NCBI GenBank assembly: GCA_025267735.1
Contig: CM046297.1
Location: 26,686,011-26,750,010, forward strand
DNA from: Mactra quadrangularis
Taxonomy: Eukaryota > Mollusca > Bivalvia > Venerida > Mactridae
Direction: 5' to 3'
DNA: 64,000 nucleotides
The notes under the pieces are model-generated. The model saw only the letters and a program-made list of their open reading frames with translations, was not told where the DNA came from and did not search any database. This document shows, piece by piece, positions 56,101 through 64,000 of this stretch (positions are counted from its first letter, which is position 1; every line of letters starts with the position of its first letter). Made by a program: the position numbers and the translations under genes.

Positions 56101-59100
56101 GCTGTTCTGGTGATGTCATTTCCCTTACAGACTCCAATCTAAATCAATATGTATAACAAATGTTAAACAATTAATACACAAACAAAATACTCATTTTGTA
56201 ATTGTTCAAAACATTATTTTTATTTGTTCAAATGTGCTTGCAAAACATCCATAGGATATGTCAAAACTGCTCCCACTAACAACAGTAGACTTAGCATTGC
56301 AATATATATGAATTGCCATATTTTACATAACTCTATATATTTCATTTTAATTTATACCAGTACTTTTTTATACCTTCTATATCTTTTAATATTCTTTTTG
56401 TTATTGTAACACCATTACAAATTTATAGAAATAAAACAAAGTTTTATTACAGCAGAAAAAAAAGTAATAGTTAAGAAACAATGCTGACGGCACATCTCAC
56501 TATCCACAGCATAGGTTCTATTTTTTTAGGTACAGTCTCTACCTCAAGATCAACTCTTCTGAATGCTTGGCACAAAATAATTGTGCTTTAAGATCGAAGA
56601 ACCTTCAATTTAGGCACAAAGAAAATCAACAACAATGTGATACATCAGAAATCAAACGAACAAGAAACAAGTAATTGAACATTCAACATGAATACATTTG
56701 CAATCTGTTAGTATAAACATAATAATTTTATAACATACAAAACACAAATTTAATGTTATCAACTCATTTTTTTGAGATTCTGTACATTTTTGTCAAATCA
56801 TATTCCATTATCTATTGAAGGCAATTCTATCAAACATGGTATTTCAGAAAGGTACATACCTGACAATTTTATCAAACAAAAGAAACTTACCTTGTTGTTT
56901 TCTACTGGCGCAAATAAAAGCAATTTGAAACAATTCACAAATAAAATAAGACATCTTAAGTTGAAATTATTATGTTCATTGAAATTTTAAGGGTATGTCA
57001 TTTAAAAACATATCAAAGACAGCAACAGCAAAAAAAAAAACCCAGACCTTCCGAACAACAAAAAAGCAAAATGGAGGTGTTTTTACATTTTTAAACATTT
57101 TTAATCAAAGGAGGCCAAAAGCAAATAACCAAATAAAATCACAAGGGGTACCAAAATGGCTAGCGCTCTTGACCTTTTGATTAATTCATGATATGAAAAT
57201 ATAAATAAACTGAAAAGAACAAAAACTTTAAACAAATATTTAAAAATGCATATTTTTAGAAAATTAAGATTTTGTTTCATTTCATTATGTCAGTGGTATC
57301 CTGAACATTTTTATATTTATGCAATTATTATTCACTACAATGTACTTTAAATGGCTAGAAGATTTAAACTGCATGCAAGTCGACTCAACTAATACCGGGT
57401 ATATTTACAATATTTTTGTGACCAATACATTTCTAAAATACCATGCTGTGATTGCTAAGTCAAACATCACTAAATATGGTGATATAACTACCTCATTGGC
57501 ATAACATGTGATTTGTTTTGTAATTTCTATCATTTTATACATTTGTATTAGTAAAGTATTCTTAGAAAATGACAAAATGTTCAAGGGAACAAGGAGTATC
57601 CAAATTCGACATTGTTCCTCCATGATTGATCAATTTCACAAGTGCTGCTAGAGCCCATTATTTAAATTTTGATCTTGCTGCTGAAATTCATTCGATATAA
57701 TATTATACTGTCAACAGTTTTACATGATTTGGAAAAGTTTACCTTTATGACACATTTGATAAAAATATCTGCCGCTTTGTTTCAGGAATTTTTTACATCC
57801 ACAAAACAACATAGTTGTCTAAACAAACAATACAAACATAAGCCACAAAGATAACAATAAGACAAGCATCCTAAAAACTATTTAAAGACCTCAACATAGA
57901 GAAGACAAAACTTGAACCTAATAAGAGTCGAAGAGCACAACTAGTTATTAAAAAACATACACATGACACATCTTTGTAGGAATTCAAGGAACAAAAACTG
58001 TGACCATACATGCATATATGGATAGATGTTAGACACAACATCATTGAAATACACAATGCATTTCTAACAACATATACATCTGCATCAATCCCAAACCATT
58101 GAAGCAAACAACCACAAACATGGATATCAATTATAACATACATAATTGATCAGTGGAACACACATGTATTGTAATAACAATATGAACAAACAACCAGAAG
58201 CAACTTACCATCATAAGTTCTCAAAGAAACACAAAGGTGAACATGGCACAACAGGACAAAGGGTTGGGAAGCAATCAACACAATGTTCTGCCACAAACAT
58301 GGATTTCAAACAATTTGTCAGTGGAACATAACATGTATATTATATTCATAAGAACAATATAAATAATCTAAGGAAGCAATTTCTGAAACAAACAGAGAGA
58401 TGAACAAATACATCACAGGACAAACAGTTGTGAAACAAACAACACAATGTTTTGCCACAAACACTGATTTAATACGTCAGTGAAACATGCACATATACGA
58501 TAACAACATACTCAATCAAAGGAATCAATTTCTCAAACAAACAAGAAGATGAACAAAGACACAAGAGGACAAAAGCTTAATGCAAGCAATTTCTCAAGAG
58601 ATGAACAAAGACATCACAGGACAGAGAGTTGTGAAACACAAAACAACATGATGTTCTACCTGAGAAGACTTGTATTATGTCTCTTACTACCATCTTTATT
58701 AGTACCATTGACTGTATCAACATTATCAGACATATCTTGTTCTGTTGTTGGTTCTTTATCTTCATCTATAGTTGCCATGGCAACATGATCATCAGCAGTA
58801 ACAGAACCATCAGTAGCATTGACAAGATCAGCTGATGCCTTATTAGACATACTGTTAGTTACCATTGAAGTAATAGCATTGTCCATAGATATATCAGCAT
58901 TCTCATTAATCACTTCAGATTTTGCTTTTTTCAGACCATCTTTACGTTTCTTATCTAGGCCTCTTTTACCTTTTGCACTCTTTCCCTTCAATGAACCTTT
59001 TGTAGACTCATTTTCAAGAGCATGGCTTGGCTCTTTCTTTAAGCCTTTTGGCTTTGCAGGGCCTTTAGAGACAGGTTTGCGTTTAGAACTGCCAGCAGAT

Positions 59101-62100
59101 TCATCCAGGTTTTCTTTCATTGATTTATCCTTGGATAATTTGGATGTTTTCTTCAAAGGTTTATCTCTGGCTCTTTCTGGGGAAGTATCAAATGGTAATA
59201 GAATGCCTGGCTCAGAACTAGATCTACTGTGAAATGCTGACCTGTGAATTATGTTATATTTTAAGAACTTTGCAGTAAGTTCCAAGTGTTTTAAATATTC
59301 AGAGCCTCAATACTAAAAATGAAGTCAGAACTGCCTTAGTGATTGATGTTTTACTAATAGAAGCATTTAGATACTTGTAACATTCCAGGGAAGTTTAAAA
59401 AAATAATTTTGTATATTTATTGTCTCAGCATTGCAGCAAATTGTTTTAAGCATGTGGTTCATAAATGAGAGCATACAAATGCTATGTCTAAATTTAATTT
59501 TCTCAAATTTAAAAAAAACAACATTTTACAATAAAGTATAATAATCCAATGGGCAAATGAACATAAGTTTCATGCCTTAAATGAAAATTATATTAATATT
59601 TTGAAGCAATTCCAGAGAATATATCATAATAAAGAACAATAGAAGGCCAAAACAACTAGGCAGTTTTTGGAAGTATCATAAGGATGTTTAAAGCTATTTA
59701 TTTAGAGATTATCAAATTATGAATATGTGAAACAAACTGACAATTATGAAATATTAGTTTATGAAGAGACAGTTAAAAGTAATATGGAAATATGAATGTT
59801 TTTTCCACCTTAACGTATTACATAAGTTTTGGTGGATAAATTTCTGTATACTGGCCAAACTAAATTAAGAATTGATGTTAAAGTTTTCTAGTTACCTCCT
59901 ATGAATCAAGTAAAAGGGAGATAACATACCCTCATTTGTTCGTACTAAATTACCACTTTTAAAAAGCTTAAAACTGGCCTCTGCTTATCACTCGTTGCAT
60001 AGTGGGAAGGTATGACTATTACATACAATGAAGAATTTTGGGCAAAATAAAGCAAACATTGGTGAAATGAAAATTTCATTGTTTAAAAGCCTCAACCACA
60101 AACTATGTCGCTAAATTTCATGTCTTTTCCATCAAAAGACTGAACATGTACCTGTATTTATATCAAATAATAATTTATTAATGGGTAAAAATTATGGGTT
60201 ATTTTATTTGTAACAAAGTCAAAAATTGATCAACATCTTAAGACATACTCTCATTGGTCCTTGCCATTTCTTTAAAAAGAGTTTTAACTATGGTCTGGCA
60301 CTTACTTAATAGTTGTGCTACATTACAGTCATTTAATTCAGACAAAGATGTCACATTTTTATCCTGACAAAATTAAGCAACTGACAAAATAAAGCATTTG
60401 ACAACAGATTTATATTCTAGCAAACTGATTCAGCAAAATAACACGAGTAGGGTACACCACGTGATCTTTTTCAATGTGTTTAGGTTTATGTTCTTTGTTA
60501 ACCTTTCTACCACCCCTTCCACCACGTGGTTTCCTGGTCACTCGTATACCATTATCTGATTGTTTCCCCTTAGAGGAAACTGAAGAAGCCTCACTGCATG
60601 GTGAACTTGTAGATGTGCCAGAAGATTTGGACGAAGAAACAGTGGATGATCGAATATCACTACAAGACTCTGAGCTAGACTCACTGGTAAGTGTACCAGG
60701 TCTGGTAGATGCGTCCCTGTCAATTATGAGGCAATTAATAATAACATAGTACCGACAAACAACAGAGATAAACAAATGTACTAATATACTAACCTGTCTC
60801 TAAAGACAAATTTAAGAAAGTGTTACAACAGTAGAACAAAATTGTTAAAGGCACACACCATTTACTCTAGTATTTTGTCAGTAATAAAAGGAAAATCAAA
60901 ATATTGGCAAAGCACCATGTCTTTTTCTGATATAGGACGCAGTACTTGAGACACAACAAAATACCAAAAATAGTAACACAATAATCGGGATTTACCAACT
61001 AAATGAACACTCTTTTAAACATTGGTGATTATCAGACTTTTGATTAAAACCAAAACCGATATTAGATTATATCTCAACACTATTATCTTAATAGGCAACT
61101 AAAATTAAGAAATATTTCTAAGCTCTGACTCATTAGCAATCTTTTCAATGCAACTGCAAGTGAATAATTTCTTCAATCACTTTGAGAGTATACTTTCAAT
61201 TTGTAAAAATGAAACATTTAATAAGCAAACGATTTTCTTCAACAACAGGTTAATATTGTAGACATAGCCTAACTAATTTCTTTTGATACTGGGATTGATG
61301 CTCTAACAACTATTGTACTGGCATTGAGACATAGATCCACTCAATTGTATATCATTCATTTTCCATTTTTCTAATCATAACAAGAAACAACATTAAAATT
61401 TGAATGTCAATCAGAAGTCACAAATCTTGACAGCATATTACTAAAAATCTTGCAATAATTTAACAAAATAATATAGAAGAATTTATGACTAAAATTTATT
61501 TTAAGGTAGTATGGGCCTCTTAGAAACCCTTAAAATGAGCCCTATAACAACAGTATTACAGTAACTATGAGATTTACAATGTTACCTAGAGGTGTTTCTA
61601 GAACTTTCCTTTCTAGATGAACTTCTTTTCCCACTTTTACTAAAATACATATTTTCATATAAGGCCACAATAAGTAGATCACATGTTCTACGGATTTTTC
61701 TGGAAAAAAAGTCGGGCTAGCGAGCGAAGAAAAATTTTTTAAAAAAAGTCTTTATTCACTTGCTTTATATAGCGATTTGACCAAATTTTTATGAGCGAGC
61801 GAGGAAATAAAAATATTTGTTTTGTAAAAACCGTCAAAATTAAGGTGCGAGCGAATCCATAGAACATATGATCAATTTGTTGTGGTCTAAAAAACACCTT
61901 GACAACAACAGAAATGATTGAAATATTCTGAGATAGTTTCAGTAATAGCTGAGTATATGTGTAACTTATATTATTAAAAAGTTCCATTTTGATTGAATTT
62001 TTTATCCAAATTTGATTTTCCCCACGTAAGTTTTCTGGACCAGATGTGTCTCAGGATCAGAGAATTTTAACAGTATTACTTACATGCCTTTGCAAGTGCA

Positions 62101-63800
62101 GTAGTAAAAGACTACAAAGTTTTTGTTTACCATACTCCAAAAAGGCACGTAGGTCCTGACTTGAAATCGAATCCATAATCCCAGGATTAACAGAAACATT
62201 CTCTAAAATTATAGACAGGGCTACAGTATAACAAATAGTGTTCTATAGAAACAAAACACTTCTTACTTTATGTCTGGGACTCAAAGAAAATTAAATAATG
62301 TGCATAATGTATTTATAATCCACAAAAGGGAACATCTAAGATGACAAGCATTATAGATTTAATTTAACAGAAATCCATTCTGAAAGGTTACAAGAGGCTA
62401 ATAATTACAACAAATAGTCTTCAATTGTTAATGCTTTGTCTGACCAAATATATACATTGGAAACAACTACAATATCTAATTATTTTATTTAAAAAAACAA
62501 AAACAAAGATACATTGATAATTGACAAAATGATATAAAAGTGACAAAAAGTGACCCAAATTGACAAAAAGTGATCTATTATTTACAAAAAGTGGCCAGTT
62601 ATTGACAAAAAGAGAACAAAAAGTGACCAATAATTGACAAATATAAGCTAATAATTTATAACAGTGAACAAAATTTAGAATAAGTGATCAGTTATTGATA
62701 AACAGTGGCAAATGTTTGACAAATTATTGACAAAAAGTGACAAATTATTGACAAAAGTGATAAAAAAATGACATATAAATAAGTATTAGTGACTATTTCT
62801 CAAAAAGTGACAATTTCTGAGAAGTGTGGTATTATTACTTTAATTGCTACAACTTTGTGCTGACAACACAATGTATACATTATATTAAATGTACCATAAA
62901 GCTGGGGTAGTTGATTTATTAGGTTGAAAGAATTCTTCATCTAGACTAGAAATGCTGAAATCAATCATGTTTTCTTTAAAATAGTAAAACGTAGGTAAAT
63001 GCATAAAATTATTATAGACTTAGTTTCATGCTTACACACATTCGCCAACTTTACTGCCAGTACTCCTGGTCATTGGGCTACTGGTATCTATCAATCAATC
63101 TCTCTGGGGAGTCTTTTTACTCCGCTTAATAGTGCAGCCAACAAATTGGTGCAACGGAATTATACCACCCTGGCAGGTACCCATTTACACCTGGGTGTAG
63201 TGAAGCAATCACAAAAATGTACAAATAAATTTCATTTACAGTAGTTTCAATTATAGATGTCTTGTAACACAAACCTGCCATTTTCAATATGAAAATGACC
63301 TACATAAACTTTCTATTACAGACAAATAAGTATGGCGACATTTCTAGAGATTATAATATTTTTATATAGAATCATGCAGAGTTTCCTCATATTTAGTAAC
63401 AATAGCAAGATTACTTCAGCATAACTTTTCTTCAAGCTGTGAATGCTCAGTTTATGGGATAGTTATTACTGCAATCAAAACAGTCTGCTAAATGAATTTA
63501 CAAGCAGGTGATGCAGTCTGTGCAATAGAAATATACCTGATCTGGTTAAGTATTCTTAAAATAGGTAAATGTAAGGATAATGCCCCTAGTATCAATTCCT
63601 TTCATTGTATAATTCTGTGTCTATATAGCCCATCAAAGACCCCGTGTCAGACAGAGCTGTAAGGGCTTTGATAATGAAGTTGTATATTTATTATTAGATA
63701 TTATTATACAAACCTTGCACTGCCTCTAGATCTTCTGCTAGATGAACTTCTCTCAGATACAGTAGAAAAACCATCAATATCTGGTAACTTCTTCTTAAAC
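50034..63800 (-). CDS. Unknown gene, upstream exons of the long isoform (partial; 5' end outside window)
   Basis: Six coding exons are supported: 63800-63714, 61639-61586, 60716-60503, 59241-58660, 53088-53009 and 50104-50034. The joins 63800/61639/60716, 59241/53088/50104 and 50104 to 45167 are all phase-compatible. The join 60716 to 59241 does not close with any good donor I can see, so an exon or a different donor is missing. The encoded sequence is a long Ser-rich, then Lys-rich, hydrophilic region with an AT-hook-like RKPRGGRGGRK. This suggests a nuclear or DNA/RNA-associated protein by composition only. No family recognised. Upstream exons must lie beyond 64000. Confidence 0.65.
51094..51468. 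mobile_element. Tc1/mariner-type MITE, complete (copy 3)
   Basis: CAGTACCCATCAACAGTTTG..CAAACTTTTGATGGGTTCTG with TA on both sides. About 375 bp and no transposase frame. It is the only copy here with both ends. Confidence 0.88.
51893..52135 (+). mobile_element. SINE 3' part
   Basis: Body GCCTTGTGGAAGGGTAGGCG and GGGTCCAGGAAAGCAAAG, tail TTGTGTTGACTCAGCATTAA then an A-rich end; same family as 43346. The head is mostly lost. Intronic. Confidence 0.8.
52720..52985. repeat. Local duplication of GGGAGACAACTGTTACAAT blocks
   Basis: AAGGGAGACAACTGT occurs at about 52722, 52839 and 52930. The last two are followed by the same TATAATACCAGCACAAGGG stretch. Intronic, just downstream of exon 53088-53009. 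Confidence 0.7.
53009..53088 (-). CDS. Unknown gene exon (third KYY motif)
   Basis: Acceptor ..TATGTGTTTTCAG, donor GTAAGT; phase 2 in, phase 1 out. Encodes FTPRDPKLYKYYNSQHHDEI and SRKRFH. The block resembles the Lys-Tyr-Tyr regions of exons 46467 and 40336. Confidence 0.85.
54791..55006. repeat. 108-bp tandem duplication
   Basis: The unit at 54791-54898 repeats directly at 54899-55006 with one difference found (CCAAAAAG against CCAAGAAG). Contains GCAGGGATCCAACGTCCCC. Intronic. Confidence 0.95.
55680..56130. repeat. Tract rich in TGACCTT/AAGGTCA motifs
   Basis: Contains CATTTCAAGGTCA (about 55725), TGACCTTTGCA (55876), CTAGGTCAAAA (55890), ATGACCTTGACCTTTCAA (55968) and GTGACCTTTTCAAGGTCAG (56066). 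Short words such as CACCTTAC and ACAACA(A)CAA recur between them, which suggests a decayed tandem repeat. Confidence 0.6.
58149..58660. repeat. Degenerate tandem array, unit about 160-170 bp
   Basis: Unit starts are visible at CAGTGGAACA (58151), GTCAGTGGAACATAACATG (58318) and GTCAGTGAAACATGCACA (58478). Within units, GATGAACAAA..CATCACAGGACA..GTTGTGAAAC..ACAATGTT recurs at 58232, 58397, 58550 and 58600. The last partial unit ends at the donor of exon 59241-58660. Confidence 0.8.
58660..59241 (-). CDS. Unknown gene exon (Lys/Ser-rich; long isoform)
   Basis: 193 codons plus split codons; phase 2 in and out; donor CTCAG before GTAGAA. The acceptor is after ATAATTCACAG (59242), or 15 bp later after TTTCACAG, both in the same phase. 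Composition is dominated by Lys, Ser, Gly and Pro in the first two thirds (KGPAKPKGLKKEP, SAKGKRGLDKKRKDGLKK) and by Asp/Asn/Thr/Ala in the last third. Probably disordered, possibly nuclear. Confidence 0.82.
59800..60137. repeat. Interspersed repeat, family pair with 32925-33265 (copy 2)
   Basis: Same block order as the first copy, with CTAGTTACCTCC, GGGAGATAACATACCC, TGCTTATCACTCGTTGCAT and CATGTCTTTTCCATCAA. Intronic. Confidence 0.75.
60306..60363 (-). CDS. Possible small exon of the unknown gene
   Basis: Between ..TTAATTTTGTCAG and the strong donor GTAAGT, an open frame of 19 codons reads DKNVTSLSELNDCNVAQLL. It starts in phase 0, which would fit a phase-0 donor of exon 60716-60503. It ends in phase 1, which does not fit exon 59241. 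Unproven. Confidence 0.25.
60503..60716 (-). CDS. Unknown gene exon (Ser-rich with AT-hook-like motif; long isoform)
   Basis: Acceptor ..ATAATTGACAG, phase 2 in. The 3' boundary is uncertain: a phase-0 donor (AGAAAG before GTTAAC) ends it at 60503, while reading through gives 31 more codons and a TAA at 60412-60410. Contains a long Ser run region (SSSKSSGTSTSSPCSEASS) and RKPRGGRGGRK, similar to an AT-hook but lacking the exact GRP core. Confidence 0.75.
61586..61639 (-). CDS. Unknown gene exon (SR-rich; long isoform)
   Basis: Acceptor ..ATATGTATTTTAG, donor GTAACA; phase 2 in and out; 17 codons, KSGKRSSSRKESSRNTS. A MITE begins about 20 bp upstream of the acceptor. Confidence 0.75.
61661..61888. 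mobile_element. MITE, GGCCACAACAA family (copy 3)
   Basis: AAGGCCACAATAAGTAGATC..CAATTTGTTGTGGTCTAA, with GAGCGAGC words in both shoulders. Its left edge lies immediately upstream (in transcription) of the acceptor of exon 61639-61586. Confidence 0.85.
62520..62830. repeat. Irregular TTGACAAAAAGTGA satellite
   Basis: Words TTGACAAAAAGTGA and TTATTGACAAA recur about 15 times with spacing of roughly 12-30 bp. Irregular spacing and lack of unique spacers rule out a CRISPR array. Confidence 0.85.
63035..63190 (-). repeat. SINE-like fragment with GGTGTAAATGGGTACCTGCC motif
   Basis: The minus strand has CACCCAGGTGTAAATGGGTA then CCTGCCAGGGTGGTATAA, a block frequent in mollusc short repeats. The ends are not defined. 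Confidence 0.5.
63714..63800 (-). CDS. Unknown gene exon (SR-rich; most upstream exon in window)
   Basis: Acceptor ..AATTTTGTAG, donor GTTTGT; phase 2 in and out; 28 codons including KKKLPDIDGFSTVSERSSSS and RRSRGSA. It opens with an acceptor, so at least one further exon lies beyond the window. Confidence 0.75.
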
Positions 63801-64000
63801 CTACAAAATTGTAATTTATACCATTTAACTTTGAAGTACTGTTTTCGTAATTCATTTAGTATAATGTAGTATTGCATAGTGTTATATTGTCTGACAAGTG
63901 ATACACCTTATGGTTTACAGAAAAGTATGGTAAGTAAGATCTAGTAAAAGAAACATGCCTACACCAATATTACCAGGGTAGTTAGATTTCAGAAAAGCAT

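Larger units (their letters stand above)
53089..58140. other. Intron of the unknown gene
   Basis: About 5.6 kb. It contains the tandem duplication at 54791-55006 and the TGACCTTGA-rich tract at 55680-56130. A donor-like site at about 56887 has no usable exon in the right phase. No gene seen. Confidence 0.6.
61890..63700. other. Intron of the unknown gene
   Basis: Besides the TGACAAAAAG tract (62520-62830) and the repeat at 63035-63190, no gene or element was recognised. Confidence 0.55.

Noticed and set aside
56881..56915. Possible 14-bp microexon with strong donor (GTAAGT at about 56892)
   Set aside because: The only acceptor gives phase 1 out, incompatible with exon 53088, which needs phase 2. 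Exon 59241 already joins 53088 in frame without it.
58819..59232. 137-codon plus-strand open frame (also 60474-60749)
   Set aside because: Antisense shadows of the Lys/Ser-rich minus-strand exons, which fit splice sites and neighbouring phases.
62520..62830. CRISPR-like repeat array
   Set aside because: Repeats are short and variable with irregular, non-unique spacers, and the genome is eukaryotic. It is a satellite.

Overview
This is eukaryotic, AT-rich nuclear DNA, almost certainly from a lophotrochozoan animal and most likely a bivalve mollusc. Genes are split by GT-AG introns. The intergenic and intronic space is full of short inverted-repeat elements (MITEs) and tRNA-headed SINEs of the kind common in bivalves. 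The best-preserved plus-strand gene is a RING-less B-box/beta-propeller protein, a family greatly expanded in bivalves. The species cannot be fixed from the sequence, and there are no bacterial, viral-genome or CRISPR features.

Layout. Positions 1-8.2 kb hold a tandem duplication with a period of about 4.25 kb and no convincing gene. From 8.2 to 18 kb there is gene-free sequence with several MITE and SINE families. From 18.1 to 27.3 kb lies a four-exon plus-strand gene for a B-box, coiled-coil and beta-propeller protein (TRIM-like without a RING; 591 aa reconstructed). It converges on a six-exon minus-strand gene at 28.5-33.8 kb, which encodes a multi-pass membrane J-domain protein recognisable as DNAJC22 (Wurst in flies; 423 aa). 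From 36.35 kb to beyond the end of the window runs a long minus-strand gene of unknown function. Seven shared 3' exons (36.35-45.17 kb) can be joined either to a local first coding exon at 46.08-46.47 kb (460-aa product) or to a chain of upstream Ser- and Lys-rich exons at 50.03-63.80 kb whose 5' end is outside the window.

Gene models were built by hand from splice sites. Every junction given as joined was checked for reading phase. One link in the upstream chain (60.5 to 59.2 kb) does not close and is flagged. The start codons of the B-box gene, DNAJC22 and the short isoform of the unknown gene each have an in-frame stop close upstream.

Repeats. At least seven MITE families were found, including two hAT-type copies with perfect 8-bp target-site duplications that bracket the last exon of the B-box gene. 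Others are a TA-flanked Tc1/mariner-type element, a TTAA-ended family with five or six copies, and several near-perfect hairpins. SINEs share a tail ending in a GTTAAACCCAATAAAA-like motif. Many elements lie within 20-60 bp of exon boundaries. No wholly new molecular system is evident. The most interesting items are the unknown gene with its alternative first exon, a repeat array that runs up to a 5' splice site, a 751-bp identical block inside a diverged duplication, and a MITE pressed against a splice acceptor.
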